Positions 9,242-19,046 of a stretch of 64,000 nucleotides of DNA are shown here, one piece after another. The stretch spans positions 62,001 to 126,000 of the forward strand of contig CACEFK010000001.1 of NCBI GenBank assembly GCA_902558835.1, given 5' to 3'. A program made the position numbers and the translations under genes. Position 1 is the stretch's first letter, and each line of letters starts with the position of its first letter. Source of the stretch: an uncultured Pelagibacteraceae bacterium (GTDB lineage: Bacteria > Pseudomonadota > Alphaproteobacteria > Pelagibacterales > Pelagibacteraceae). The notes beneath the pieces were generated by a model. It was given only the letters and a program-made list of their open reading frames with translations. It searched no databases and was not told the DNA's origin.

Positions 9242-10099
9242 ATGATCATAAAACCACAATTTAAATTAAAAGAATACGAAAATGGTCTTTATTTGGTATC
9301 AACTCCTTTAGGAAATTTAAAAGATATAACTTTAAGAGCAATTGAAGTTTTGCAGCAGTCTCATTATATTTTATGTGAAGATACTCGTGTTTCAAAAAAT
9401 CTTTTAGATAAATATCAAATAAAATCAAAATTAATTTCAAATCATAAATTTAATGAGAAAAAAAATGTAGTAAAAATTATTGAGTATCTAAAATCTGGAA
9501 AAATAATTTCTTTGATATCAGATGCTGGTACTCCTGGTATTTCTGATCCTGGTTCAATATTAGTTAATGAGTGCATTAATAATGAGATAAGAATTTTTCC
9601 TATCCCTGGACCTTCAGCTGTTGCTGCGGCTGTTTCAATTAGTGGTTTTTCAGATAAATTTTTGTTTTGCGGTTTTTTTCCAGACAAAAAACAGCAATTA
9701 TCTAATGAATTAAAAAAATTCTCAGAATTTGAAAATTCCTTAGTTTTTTTTATTTCTCCAAAAAAAATTAATAAAATCATACCTGAAATAAAAAAGAATT
9801 TTGCAGGAAGAAAGATAGTCTTTTGCAGAGAAATATCAAAAATTTATGAAGAATTTATTAGAAAAAATATAGATGAAATGGAATTATTTGAAATAGAACC
9901 AAAAGGTGAGCTTACAGTTGTTATTTCTGAAAAAAAAATAAACAAAAATATATCTGAAAAATTAACTGAATCAGATATTAATATAATTAAAAAAATGATT
10001 AATAAATTATCTACTAAAGAAATTACTGAAATTTTAAGTCAGAGTACTAACGTGCCTAAAAAAGAAATATATAATTATTGTTTAAAATTAAAAAAATGA
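9242..10099 (+). CDS. rsmI: 16S rRNA (cytidine1402-2'-O)-methyltransferase
   Basis: SAM-dependent methylation of C1402 in the decoding centre. The 285 residues include YLVSTPLGNLKDITLRAIEVL, CEDTRVSKNLL, SNHKFNE and SDAGTPGISDPGS, all strong RsmI/tetrapyrrole-methylase-fold blocks. Full length. Its stop overlaps the downstream ATG (ATGA, 10096-10099), so translation is coupled to the BON lipoprotein. The minus-strand LpoA-like gene starts 34 bases upstream. Confidence 0.96.
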   Translation: MIIKPQFKLKEYENGLYLVSTPLGNLKDITLRAIEVLQQSHYILCEDTRVSKNLLDKYQIKSKLISNHKFNEKKNVVKIIEYLKSGKIISLISDAGTPGISDPGSILVNECINNEIRIFPIPGPSAVAAAVSISGFSDKFLFCGFFPDKKQQLSNELKKFSEFENSLVFFISPKKINKIIPEIKKNFAGRKIVFCREISKIYEEFIRKNIDEMELFEIEPKGELTVVISEKKINKNISEKLTESDINIIKKMINKLSTKEITEILSQSTNVPKKEIYNYCLKLKK

Positions 10100-10689
10100 A
10101 AAATAAATTATTAATTTTAATATTTGTAAGTTTTATTTTAACCGGATGTGTTGGAGTTGGTTCCAAAGGTCTTTTCGGAACTGGTGTTTCAGTTGCTTTA
10201 GATCCAAGAACAGTTGGTACTCAAATAGATGATTCTATTATGCAAAAAAGTATAAGTGCGAAAATTTTGGCAAAAGATAAAAAATATTTGTTATCTGTCA
10301 AAACTAAAGTTTTAGATGGGAGAATTTTTGTTACTGGAAAAGTAGATAGTCCAGAAGAAAAATTAATGATTACTAAATTAGCATGGGAAACCAAAGGTGC
10401 CAGATCAGTAAGGAATGATATTAAAATCAAGGAAGAGTTTAATTTCAAGCAATCTGCAAAAGATATATTAATAACATCTCAGCTTAGAACAGCTATAATT
10501 GTAAATAAAAATATTAAGGCAACCAATTATCAAATAGATACTTATAAGAAGAAAATTTATATTTATGGAATTGCTTTAACCTCAGAGGAAAAAGATTTAG
10601 TTATAAGTGAAGCAAAAGAAATACTTGATGTAGAAGACGTGATTGCAAGTATAATACTTGTTGAAGACTTAAGAATTCAAAGAGAGTAA
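10096..10689 (+). CDS. BON-domain outer-membrane lipoprotein (DolP/YraP/OsmY-like)
   Basis: I start at the ATG at 10096 (197 residues), overlapping the rsmI stop by four bases; an earlier TTG at 10078 is less likely. The N-terminus has a short hydrophobic signal and lipobox LTGC, so it should be a lipoprotein. Two BON domains follow: one covers ISAKILAKDKKYLLSVKTKVLDG with GKVDSPEEK, the other SQLRTAIIVNKNIKATNYQI with GIALTSEEK. In E. coli DolP supports outer-membrane integrity and is encoded in the same rsmI-lpoA-yraN neighbourhood. Here yraN is missing. Its stop abuts the maeB stop with no gap. Confidence 0.88.
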   Translation: MKNKLLILIFVSFILTGCVGVGSKGLFGTGVSVALDPRTVGTQIDDSIMQKSISAKILAKDKKYLLSVKTKVLDGRIFVTGKVDSPEEKLMITKLAWETKGARSVRNDIKIKEEFNFKQSAKDILITSQLRTAIIVNKNIKATNYQIDTYKKKIYIYGIALTSEEKDLVISEAKEILDVEDVIASIILVEDLRIQRE

Positions 10690-12975
10690 TTATTTTTTGT
10701 AATCAATCACTTGAGAAGAATAAGCTGCGATTGATGCTAGGTTAAGTATTTCAGAAGTTGATGATCTTAAAGGTGCAATTTCTATTGGAAGCCCAAGCCC
10801 AATTAATAATGGTCCAATAACTTTTGTGTCTCCAATTGTTTTCATCAGTTTATATGAAATGGCAGCACTATGTTGTCCAGGCATTATTAAAATATTTGCT
10901 TTACCAACTATCTTTGCAAAAGGATAAAGGTCCTCATACTCTGGATTAAGAGCAACATCAGGCTGCATATCTCCATCAAATTCAAAGTCTACTTCTTTTT
11001 CTTTTAATATTTCAACAGCGTTTCTTATATGTTTTGTTCTACTAGTAAGAGGTTGTCCAAATGTAGAGTGGGACACAAAAGCAACTTTAGGATCAAATCC
11101 AAAAAGTCTAACTACTCTTGCTGTAGATATGGCAATTTCAGCCATTTGTTCAGAAGTTGGATATTCATGGACGCTTGTATCACCAACAAAAATAGTTCTC
11201 CCTTTATGAACGATCATGTTTAAACCAAACATAATTTCACCTTTTCTTACATCAACAACTTGCTTAATTTTTTCAAATGAAGCACCAAATCGTCTTGTAT
11301 TGCCTGTTACAGCACCATCAGCATCGCCACAGGCAACCATACTAGTAGCCCAAACAACTCTATCATTTCTGATCATTCTGTCACAATCTCGTTCTAATAA
11401 TCCTTGCTCTCTTTGTAATTTTTCAAATAAATGTTTAACGTATCTTTTTCTTTTTTCCTCATCTTTTGAATTAACAATTTCAATATCAAAATTTTCACTG
11501 TAACCAATATTTTTAATTTGTTCTTTAATTTTACTTTCTTTCCCAACTAAAATTGGAATACCTAATTTTGAATTCTTAAATGCAATTGCAGCTTTTAAAG
11601 TATTTTCATCTTCACCATCTGCAAAAACAATTCTTTTCTGATTTTTCTTGATAAATGAATTTATACCTTGCATGATGGTTACTGTTGGGTCTAGTCTTTG
11701 TTTTAATTGATCTTTATAAGCATCAAAATCATCTATATTTTTTCTAGCTACTCCACTATCTATAGCTGCTTTTGCTACCGCCGCTGGTATCACACTAATT
11801 AATCTTGGATCAAATGTAGATGGAATAATATAATCTTTCCCATAATGAGGTCTTTCTCCACCCATAGCTGCAACCACTTCATCAGGAACATCTTCTCTTG
11901 CAAGCTTAGCTATTGCTTTTGCTGCAGCAACTTTCATTTCTTCATTTATCGTTTTGGATCTAACATCTAAAGCCCCCCTGAATATATAAGGAAATCCAAT
12001 TAAATTATTTACTTGATTGGGATAATCTGATCTCCCCGTTGCAACAATTGCATCATTTCTAACCTCACTAATTTCCTCTGGGGTAATTTCTGGATCAGGA
12101 TTAGCACAAGCAAATATAATTGGATTTTTTGCCATGGATTTAACCATCTCTTTTTTTAGAACACCTTTTGCAGATAATCCTAAAAAAACATCCGCACCTT
12201 TAACAGCATCATTTAAAGTTCTATGTTTAGTTTTAACTGCATATCTGGATTTCCATTGATCAATTCCCTCAGTTCTTCCTTCATAAATAACGCCCTTTCT
12301 GTCTAGCATTATTATATTTTCAGATTTTACTCCTGAGTTTTTAAATAATTCAGTACAAGCTTGTGCTGAAGCTCCAGCGCCATTAACTACAACTTTAATT
12401 TTTTTTATTGATTTACCACAAATATCTAAGGCATTAATTAATGCTGCAGTAGTTATAATTGCTGTTCCATGTTGGTCATCATGAAAAACTGGAATATCTA
12501 AAATTTCTTTTAATTTTTGTTCTATTATAAAACAATCTGGGGCCGCTATGTCTTCTAAATTTATTCCACCAAAGCTAGGTGCAAAATTTTTAATTGAATT
12601 TATGATTTCGTCTGCATCTTTACAATCAATCTCTAAATCAATCGAATCAATGTCTGCAAATCTTTTAAATAATACAGCCTTTCCTTCCATCACAGGCTTT
12701 GACGCTAGAGCACCTAAATTTCCCATTCCTAATATTGCTGAACCATTGCTTATTACTGCAACTAGGTTTCCTTTGCTTGTGTAATCATAAGCTGCTTCAG
12801 GGTTTTCACTTATTTTTTTTACTGGAGCAGCAACTCCTGGAGAATAAGCTAAAGCGAGATCTCGCTTAGTTGTCATATTTTTTGAAGAAATAATCTCAAT
12901 CTTGCCAGGTTTTTTGTCTTTATGAAAATCTAAAGCTTCTTTATCTGTGTAATGATCGATTTTTGTTTTTTTCAT
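10690..12975 (-). CDS. maeB: NADP-dependent malic enzyme with C-terminal phosphotransacetylase-like domain
   Basis: Oxidative decarboxylation of malate to pyruvate, giving NADPH. I start at the ATG at 12975 (761 residues); an upstream TTG at 12987 adds four. The N-terminal half has the malic enzyme blocks LALAYSPGVAAPVKKI, GNGSAILGMGNLGA-like nucleotide/metal region, EDIAAPDCFIIE and HDDQHGTAI. From about residue 430 a Pta-like domain follows (IVFADGEDENTLKAA, GNTRRFGASFEKIKQ), which in MaeB is normally regulatory and binds acetyl-CoA. Length is typical for the fused form. Divergent from murJ. Confidence 0.97.
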   Translation of the reverse strand: MKKTKIDHYTDKEALDFHKDKKPGKIEIISSKNMTTKRDLALAYSPGVAAPVKKISENPEAAYDYTSKGNLVAVISNGSAILGMGNLGALASKPVMEGKAVLFKRFADIDSIDLEIDCKDADEIINSIKNFAPSFGGINLEDIAAPDCFIIEQKLKEILDIPVFHDDQHGTAIITTAALINALDICGKSIKKIKVVVNGAGASAQACTELFKNSGVKSENIIMLDRKGVIYEGRTEGIDQWKSRYAVKTKHRTLNDAVKGADVFLGLSAKGVLKKEMVKSMAKNPIIFACANPDPEITPEEISEVRNDAIVATGRSDYPNQVNNLIGFPYIFRGALDVRSKTINEEMKVAAAKAIAKLAREDVPDEVVAAMGGERPHYGKDYIIPSTFDPRLISVIPAAVAKAAIDSGVARKNIDDFDAYKDQLKQRLDPTVTIMQGINSFIKKNQKRIVFADGEDENTLKAAIAFKNSKLGIPILVGKESKIKEQIKNIGYSENFDIEIVNSKDEEKRKRYVKHLFEKLQREQGLLERDCDRMIRNDRVVWATSMVACGDADGAVTGNTRRFGASFEKIKQVVDVRKGEIMFGLNMIVHKGRTIFVGDTSVHEYPTSEQMAEIAISTARVVRLFGFDPKVAFVSHSTFGQPLTSRTKHIRNAVEILKEKEVDFEFDGDMQPDVALNPEYEDLYPFAKIVGKANILIMPGQHSAAISYKLMKTIGDTKVIGPLLIGLGLPIEIAPLRSSTSEILNLASIAAYSSQVIDYKK

Positions 12976-13027
12976 TTCTGATAACAATAAGTGTACAATT
13001 GGGGTAAAATTAAGACTAATATGATTT

Positions 13028-14557
13028 ATGAACTTACTTAAGTCAACAGGGACATTTGGTTTTTATACTATCATTAGTAGATTGCTTGGTTATTTAAGAG
13101 ATATTTTAATAGCAATTTTTCTAGGAACAGGGATGTTGGCGGACGCCTTTTTTGTAGCATTTAGAATTCCAAATACTTTTAGAAGATTGTTTGCCGAAGG
13201 CACCTTTAATGCAGCATTTGTTCCAAGTTATTCATCAGAAACAACTAAAGGTAAAAAACAATCAAATAAATTTGCTAATGATATTTTTAATCTTCTTTTT
13301 TTAGGGTTATTGTTTTTAACAATAATAATTGAAATTTTTATGCCTGCATTTGTTTCAATTATCGCACCTGGATTTGTGGGTGATTTAGAAAAAATGAAGG
13401 TAGCTATAAATTTAACAAGAATTACTTTTCCTTTTTTATTTTTTATTTGCTTAGCTTCTTTTTTTTCTGCAATTCTAAATTCACATAATAAGTTTGCTGC
13501 TGCAGCTGCAGCCCCGATAATTTTAAATATTGTTTTAATTTTAGTATTGATTTTTTCTAAATCTTTAGGTGATCAATTAGTTTATTATTTATCTTATGGT
13601 GTTTCTTTTGCTGGTTTTTTACAATTAATATTTTTATATAAATATGTATCAAAATATTACTCGCTTAAATTTAATTACAAATTAAAAGTAAGTACTAAAG
13701 TTAAGTTTTTTTTTAAAAAACTTTTACCGAGTATTTTTTCCTCTGGAGTAACTCAAATTAATATCTTAATTGGAACAATAATTGCATCATTTCAAGCAAG
13801 CGCAGTTTCTTATTTGTATTATGCAGATAGAATTTATCAAATTAACCTAGCTATAGCTGGTATTGCAATTGGTGTTGTTATACTCCCACAACTTTCAAAA
13901 CATATTCAATCTAGAAAAAAAAATAAGATTTTGTTTATACAAAATAAAGCTCTTGAATTAAGTTTATTCTTAAGTCTCCCAGCAACTATCGCTTTAATCA
14001 TAGGATCAGAACAAATTATTTCAGCTTTATTTGGCTATGGGTCTTTCAATGAAAATTCGGTGAGCAACTCAAGCTTAGCTTTATATTATTTTGCTTTAGG
14101 CCTGCCTGCTTTTGCATTGATAAAAGTTTTTTCAAGTTTTTTCTTTGCAAACCATGATACCAAAACTCCATTTTATATTTCTTTGATCTCAGTATTAGTT
14201 AATATTTTTATAAGTTTGTATTATTTTAGTGAAATTGGTTTTATAATAATTCCAATAGCCACATCTATTTCATCTTGGTTTAATTCAATATTGTTATTTT
14301 TATTTTTAAAAAATCGAAAATTATTTTATTTTAACCAAATATTTTTTATTAAATTTGTTAAAATAATTTTTGCATCAATTATGATGGGTTTATTTTTTAA
14401 CTTTATGTTAAATTTTTTTCAAAACGAATTAGCATTTAATCAATCAATTAAATCTTTTTATTTAGTTTTATCTGTTATATTAGGATTAATGTTTTATTTA
14501 ATTGTGTGTTATTTCATCAAAGCTTTTCAAATGAATGATATTAAATTAAAGTATTAA
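13028..14557 (+). CDS. murJ: Lipid II flippase MurJ
   Basis: Moves lipid II across the inner membrane for peptidoglycan synthesis. The 509 residues are almost entirely hydrophobic, with about 14 membrane spans. The family N-terminus is clear: [41 protein letters not shown] and [13 protein letters not shown]. The ratio of A/T-rich hydrophobic codons (TTT, TTA, ATT) is high, as expected. trpS starts 4 bases after its stop. Divergent from maeB across about 50 bases. Confidence 0.96.
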   Translation: MNLLKSTGTFGFYTIISRLLGYLRDILIAIFLGTGMLADAFFVAFRIPNTFRRLFAEGTFNAAFVPSYSSETTKGKKQSNKFANDIFNLLFLGLLFLTIIIEIFMPAFVSIIAPGFVGDLEKMKVAINLTRITFPFLFFICLASFFSAILNSHNKFAAAAAAPIILNIVLILVLIFSKSLGDQLVYYLSYGVSFAGFLQLIFLYKYVSKYYSLKFNYKLKVSTKVKFFFKKLLPSIFSSGVTQINILIGTIIASFQASAVSYLYYADRIYQINLAIAGIAIGVVILPQLSKHIQSRKKNKILFIQNKALELSLFLSLPATIALIIGSEQIISALFGYGSFNENSVSNSSLALYYFALGLPAFALIKVFSSFFFANHDTKTPFYISLISVLVNIFISLYYFSEIGFIIIPIATSISSWFNSILLFLFLKNRKLFYFNQIFFIKFVKIIFASIMMGLFFNFMLNFFQNELAFNQSIKSFYLVLSVILGLMFYLIVCYFIKAFQMNDIKLKY

Positions 14558-14561
14558 TTTT

Positions 14562-15563
14562 ATGGGTAAAAAAATATTTTCTGGTGTTCAGCCTACAGGT
14601 AATCTTCATCTTGGGAATTATTTAGGTGCCGTAAAAAATTTTGTAGACTTAAATAACGATAAAGATAACAATTGTATTTTTTGTGTAGTTGACCTACATG
14701 CAATTACAGTAAGGCAAAATCCAAAAGAATTAAAAAATAATATCCGAGAAACCGTTGCAACTTTTATAGCAAGCGGAATAGATCCAAAAAAAAGTATAAT
14801 TTTTAACCAATCTAGAGTAGCAGCTCATGCAGAAGGAGCATGGATATTAAGCTGTGTCGCTAGAATGGGTTGGTTAAATAGAATGACCCAATTTAAAGAG
14901 AAAGCTGGAAAAGATAAGGAGAAAGCTAGTATTGGATTATACTCTTATCCAGTTCTAATGGCGGCTGATATTCTTTTATATGATGCTACTCATGTTCCCG
15001 TAGGCGATGATCAGAAACAACATTTGGAATTATGTAGAGATATAGCTCAAAAATTTAATAATGATTTTGATGTAGAAAATTTTCTTCAAGTTCCTGAACC
15101 TCTAATTCAAAAAGAGTTTTCAAGAATAATGAGTTTAAAAGATGGTTCAAAAAAAATGAGTAAATCAGAATTATCAGATTTAAGTCGAATAAATTTAACA
15201 GATGATAAAGATCAAATAATAAATAAAATCAAAAAAGCAAAAACAGATCCTTTGCCTATGCCACAAGATATAAAGGAGCTTGATGAAAGATTAGAGGCAA
15301 GAAATCTTTTAGGAATTTATTCAAGCTTGACTAATTCTACACTAGAAAATTCAGTAAAAAATTTTGCAGGTAAAAACTTTTCAGAATTTAAAGAACAATT
15401 AGCTGAAGAGCTTGTCAAAAAAATTGAACCTATTTCGAATGAGATAAAAAAACTTTTAGGAGATAAAAGTTATTTAGATGATATTCTTCTAGATGGAGTT
15501 GAAAAGGCTAACTTGATTGCTTCAAAAAAGATTGAAAGAATTAAAGAAATTGTAGGTTTTTAA
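14562..15563 (+). CDS. trpS: Tryptophanyl-tRNA synthetase
   Basis: Class I aminoacyl-tRNA synthetase, 333 residues, standard bacterial length. The HIGH-like element is [10 protein letters not shown] in the stretch [17 protein letters not shown] near residue 6-22. The second ATP-binding motif is KKMSKS near residue 198. [17 protein letters not shown] is the conserved tRNA/Trp-binding block. It is downstream of murJ, a pairing seen widely in alphaproteobacteria. Confidence 0.98.
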   Translation: MGKKIFSGVQPTGNLHLGNYLGAVKNFVDLNNDKDNNCIFCVVDLHAITVRQNPKELKNNIRETVATFIASGIDPKKSIIFNQSRVAAHAEGAWILSCVARMGWLNRMTQFKEKAGKDKEKASIGLYSYPVLMAADILLYDATHVPVGDDQKQHLELCRDIAQKFNNDFDVENFLQVPEPLIQKEFSRIMSLKDGSKKMSKSELSDLSRINLTDDKDQIINKIKKAKTDPLPMPQDIKELDERLEARNLLGIYSSLTNSTLENSVKNFAGKNFSEFKEQLAEELVKKIEPISNEIKKLLGDKSYLDDILLDGVEKANLIASKKIERIKEIVGF

Positions 15564-15615
15564 TAAAAATTTATTATCAAGTTTTAATTTTCAAAATATT
15601 CACTATAAATAATTT

Positions 15616-16158
15616 ATGTTTGTTCAAACCGAAGTAACGCCAAATCCAAATTCTTTGAAATTTCTTCCTGGGAAGAAAGTTTCAAATAGTGGTCCTTATG
15701 AAATTACAAATAAAGAAGATATGAAAAATGAATTGGTAAGAAATATTTTATCAATAAATGGTGTTGAGGGCATTTTTTTAGGTCAAGATTTTATTTCAGT
15801 AAATAAAAAAGAAAACGTTAAGTGGGATGAAATTAAACATATCGTAATTTCTCTAATAAATGATTTTTATGCAGATGGTAAAGAATTTGTAATTGACGAA
15901 AATATAAAAGAAGAGGATTTGGATTTAAGCGAAATTGAATCAAAAATTGTAAAAATTTTAGAAGAAAAAATAAGACCTGCTGTTGCTAGAGACGGTGGAG
16001 ATATAAAATTTAAAGAGTTCAAGGACGGAATTGTTAAGGTACAATTGCAAGGGAGTTGTTCTGGCTGTCCTAGTTCAACAATGACTTTAAAACAAGGTGT
16101 TCAAAATCTTTTATGTCATTATTTACCAGAGGTAAAAGAGGTTGTTGCCATACAATAA
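15616..16158 (+). CDS. Fe-S cluster scaffold/carrier, Nfu family
   Basis: Delivers Fe-S clusters to apo-enzymes. The 180 residues contain the Nfu N-terminal domain (TEVTPNPNSLKFLPGKKV) and a C-terminal NifU-like domain (IRPAVARDGGDIKF). The cluster-binding CSGCPSSTMTLKQGV holds the CxxC that bridges a 4Fe-4S between two subunits. The architecture matches the alphaproteobacterial/mitochondrial NFU1 type, not the A-type-fused NfuA of E. coli. MiaB and the other Fe-S proteins in this window are candidate clients. A glucosaminidase gene follows after 6 bases. Confidence 0.94.
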   Translation: MFVQTEVTPNPNSLKFLPGKKVSNSGPYEITNKEDMKNELVRNILSINGVEGIFLGQDFISVNKKENVKWDEIKHIVISLINDFYADGKEFVIDENIKEEDLDLSEIESKIVKILEEKIRPAVARDGGDIKFKEFKDGIVKVQLQGSCSGCPSSTMTLKQGVQNLLCHYLPEVKEVVAIQ

Positions 16159-16164
16159 GTAATT

Positions 16165-17229
16165 ATGAGAAAATTTAAAAAATCAGGATTCATAAAAAAC
16201 AAGAGTCTTAATATAGTTTCACGATTTTTTTTAAGTTCTTGTTTTGTAATTTTATTTTTTTATACAGCTCCAATATTTATTAATTTTACAGATAAAAATT
16301 TTAACAATAAAGAATTTACTAATAATTCTAAAAATATTTTAAATTATACTCTTAACAAAGATAAATCTATTGAGGAAGATTCAGGAATAGATGCTGACGA
16401 GAGAGATTTACTTTATGATATTCTGGAAGAAAATAATTCTGAAATTAATCTAGTTAGATATACAACATCCGAGATTGATTCATTATTTAAAGAGGTAAAT
16501 TATAATTTAAAAGATGTAAGAAATACAAAATTGGTGAAACCAATAGATATTGGTCTGTTGCCAAATGAAATTAAAAATATTGGAAACACAAAAAAAAGAA
16601 AAGATATGTTTATAAAAATTGTTCTTCCTTTGATAGTTAAGGAAAACAATAAAATTAGAGTTGACAGAAAAAGGTTATTCACAATTCTAAATAAGAATAG
16701 CAATACCGATATAGAAAAAAAATGGTTAGAAAAAAAATATAAACAATATGGTGTGAGAAAAAACGATTTATCTACATTAAAAGTAAGAATGGATGAGATA
16801 CCAGTTTCATTAGCAATAGCTCAGGCCGCTAAAGAAACGGGTTGGGGTACTTCGAGATTTGCTTTAAAAGGAAATGCTTTATTTGGACAATGGACTTGGT
16901 CCGGAGAAGGATTAAAACCTAAAAATGCTGATGAGGGCAAAGATCATAAAGTTATGAAATTTAATAGCTTACAATTATCTGTAAGAGCATATTTAAGAAA
17001 TTTAAATACACATTCAACGTATAAAAATTTAAGAAAAGCGAGAACAGAACTTAGAAATCAAAATAAACCTTTAGATAGTTTAATTTTGTCTAAACATTTA
17101 GATAAATATGCAGAAACAGGAAGCCAATATATAGAGGTTTTAAAAAAGATTATTGAGCAGAATAACTTAAAAGATTTTGATGAGGCGAGATTGTTGCCAT
17201 CAAGCAAAGATTTAGAAAGTTTGATCTAA
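16165..17229 (+). CDS. Bax-like glucosaminidase-domain protein
   Basis: Predicted exported peptidoglycan N-acetylglucosaminidase, 354 residues. One hydrophobic segment near residues 17-38 acts as signal anchor. A charged Lys/Asn-rich region of about 150 residues follows, then the Glucosaminidase domain (PF01832): IPVSLAIAQAAKETGWGTSRFA with the expected catalytic Glu at 224, and GNALFGQWTW. This matches the E. coli Bax type. Its TAA stop is shared base-for-base (CTAA, 17226-17229) with the convergent deacetylase gene, so two cell-wall/glycan hydrolases are tail to tail. Confidence 0.87.
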   Translation: MRKFKKSGFIKNKSLNIVSRFFLSSCFVILFFYTAPIFINFTDKNFNNKEFTNNSKNILNYTLNKDKSIEEDSGIDADERDLLYDILEENNSEINLVRYTTSEIDSLFKEVNYNLKDVRNTKLVKPIDIGLLPNEIKNIGNTKKRKDMFIKIVLPLIVKENNKIRVDRKRLFTILNKNSNTDIEKKWLEKKYKQYGVRKNDLSTLKVRMDEIPVSLAIAQAAKETGWGTSRFALKGNALFGQWTWSGEGLKPKNADEGKDHKVMKFNSLQLSVRAYLRNLNTHSTYKNLRKARTELRNQNKPLDSLILSKHLDKYAETGSQYIEVLKKIIEQNNLKDFDEARLLPSSKDLESLI

Positions 17230-18287
17230 TTTTCTTTTATAGGGAATTGAACGCCAAACCATCTCCATTTTCCACTATCATTCAGAGAACAATTAATTCT
17301 ACCTCTTCTTGGTTTGAATGGTTCTCTAAATTCAATTGTTAGAGAGTTATTGGCAAAGCTTGTTTTTGATTTTTCCCAAACGTTTCCCTCATTAGAATAA
17401 CAATTAATATTAGTTAAATTTTTTTGCTCTTTGAAAAATTCAACTTTAAAATTTGGAGGGTTAGTGTTTACGAATAATTGTTTTTCCTCAGGAAGTATTC
17501 TTTTATATTCAAGTGGAAAATAATTTATTATTGATTTAAATCTTTTTAATTCTCCGTATTTTTCATTAATTGGAAACCTAGGTAATTCAAATTTGTCTTT
17601 ATTTAAATCAATTACACCAGAATGCTGACCAAAAGCATATTTGAAATTTTTAGAAATATAATCTTTCATAAATTTAGAATATTCACCAAATGGATATGAA
17701 AATAGACTAGGTACGTAACCAAGTTCTCTTAGGAAAATTTTATCAGCTTTTTCAATATCTAGAATAAATTCTGCATTGCTTACATCTATTAGATATTCAT
17801 GACTATGGGAATGATGTCCTATATATGCAAAATCACTGCTCTCAATTTCTTTAATTTGTTTCCAAGTCATATAACCTCTTTTTCCAACAGGCTCAGTAGA
17901 AACAAATAAAATAAATGGAATTTTATTTTCTTTTAAATAAGGCCATGCTTCAGTATAAAAAGACTCAAAAGCATCATCGATAGTTATAAGAATTTCTTTT
18001 TTTGATTTTGTTTTTTTAAACTGTTCATCAAAATTATTTGGATTAAGAAAATTATAATCTGAGTTCATAATAATATTTATATGTTCCTCAAATATATCCA
18101 TTTTAATATTGGTTGAAGGGTACTTATTCTCATTAAAACGATGATACATTATTGATAGAATTCCTTCATCATTGGAATAGTATTTGATATTATTTTCATC
18201 TGATTTAGAACTAATACTAGAAAATAAAATAAGTATGAATAAACTTATAATTGATGTAGCCAGTGAAAAAATTTTTTTAATGATCAT
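17226..18287 (-). CDS. Polysaccharide deacetylase family protein (NodB-like), exported
   Basis: Predicted metal-dependent carbohydrate de-N-acetylase, 353 residues. Residues 1-27 are a signal peptide (FSLATSIISLFILILFSSIS). SIMYHRFNENKYP, ITIDDAFESFYTEAWP and FAYIGHHSHSHEYL carry the NodB motif 1 Asp pair and the motif 2 histidines; YPFGEYS is a further family block. The C-terminal 100 residues form an extra domain I do not recognise. The first 53 bases overlap the divergent tsaB start, and no in-frame ATG offers a shorter start that keeps the signal peptide. Substrate unknown; peptidoglycan or a surface glycan is possible. Confidence 0.85.
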   Translation of the reverse strand: MIIKKIFSLATSIISLFILILFSSISSKSDENNIKYYSNDEGILSIMYHRFNENKYPSTNIKMDIFEEHINIIMNSDYNFLNPNNFDEQFKKTKSKKEILITIDDAFESFYTEAWPYLKENKIPFILFVSTEPVGKRGYMTWKQIKEIESSDFAYIGHHSHSHEYLIDVSNAEFILDIEKADKIFLRELGYVPSLFSYPFGEYSKFMKDYISKNFKYAFGQHSGVIDLNKDKFELPRFPINEKYGELKRFKSIINYFPLEYKRILPEEKQLFVNTNPPNFKVEFFKEQKNLTNINCYSNEGNVWEKSKTSFANNSLTIEFREPFKPRRGRINCSLNDSGKWRWFGVQFPIKEN

Positions 18288-18621
18288 TACTAGTAATGAT
18301 ATTTATAATATTACTAAAGAGAATACTAAAATTAATTATGAAAAATTAACTTTGATTATTAATGATTTTTTAAATTCGCATGAATTAAACTTAAAAGATA
18401 TTAATACAATTTATTTAAATAGAGGGCCAGGAAGCTTTGCGGGAATACGAAATTCGCTCTCTATAGTTAAAGCATTTAATTTAACTAATAATATTGATTA
18501 CTATTGTTATAGTATTCAGGATTTTAAAGGTGAAAAAGACATTAAATACGAAAATATCCCTGATTTGTGTGATAAATTTAATATTAAAAAAAATTTGATT
18601 AACCCTATTTATTTAAGTTAA
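18235..18621 (+). CDS. tsaB: Short TsaB-like protein (tRNA t6A biosynthesis)
   Basis: I start at the ATG at 18235 (128 residues). MNKLIIDVASEKIF matches the beginning of TsaB and GPGSFAGIR (64-72) is the hallmark GPGSFTGLR block, followed by NSLSIVKAF. TsaB scaffolds TsaD in the threonylcarbamoyl-adenosine complex. The protein ends soon after this N-terminal actin-like lobe, whereas E. coli TsaB has about 230 residues, so the second subdomain is missing. There is no frameshift evidence downstream, because fur starts 9 bases later. The usual rimI between tsaB and fur is also missing. The N-terminal 53 bases are shared with the divergent deacetylase gene. Confidence 0.82.
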   Translation: MNKLIIDVASEKIFLMIITSNDIYNITKENTKINYEKLTLIINDFLNSHELNLKDINTIYLNRGPGSFAGIRNSLSIVKAFNLTNNIDYYCYSIQDFKGEKDIKYENIPDLCDKFNIKKNLINPIYLS

Positions 18622-18630
18622 AATTATTTT

Positions 18631-19044
18631 ATGTCAGAAACAATAGAGCAAAAATGTGTAGCAAAAGGGGTTAAATTAACTGATCAAAGAAGAGTAATTG
18701 CACAAGTAATGTCCGAATCTACTGACCATCCGGATGTTGATGAGCTTTATAATAGAGTGTCTAAAATTGATCCAAAAATAAGTATTGCAACTGTTTATAG
18801 AACGGTAAAACTATTTGAAGAGTCTGGAATATTAACAAAGCATGAGTTCAAAGGCGGGAAAGCAAGATATGAGGAGCTTAATGAAGGTCATCACGATCAT
18901 TTAATAGATGTGAAAACTGGTGAAATCATAGAATTTGTAGACGAAGAAATTGAAAAGTTGCAAAAAAAAGTTGCAGAAAAATATGGATATAAATTAGTAG
19001 ACCATAAATTAGAATTATATGGGGTTAAGAAAAAATCCCAATAA
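18631..19044 (+). CDS. fur: Fur-family transcriptional regulator
   Basis: Metal-responsive repressor, 137 residues. The winged-helix region includes GVKLTDQRRVIAQVMSES, DELYNRVSKIDPKISIATVYRTVKLFEESGIL and the metal-binding EGHHDHLIDVKTGEIIEF. It lacks the C-terminal CxxC zinc sites of some Fur proteins. It could sense iron (Fur) or manganese (Mur, common in alphaproteobacteria). A second Fur-family gene of the Irr type is at 34320-34748, so iron sensing may be the job of that one. It sits in the conserved tsaB-fur-miaB order. Confidence 0.93.
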   Translation: MSETIEQKCVAKGVKLTDQRRVIAQVMSESTDHPDVDELYNRVSKIDPKISIATVYRTVKLFEESGILTKHEFKGGKARYEELNEGHHDHLIDVKTGEIIEFVDEEIEKLQKKVAEKYGYKLVDHKLELYGVKKKSQ

Positions 19045-19046
19045 TT

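Noticed and set aside
10078-10095. TTG start for the BON lipoprotein
   Set aside because: The ATG at 10096 overlaps the rsmI stop as ATGA and gives a normal signal peptide.
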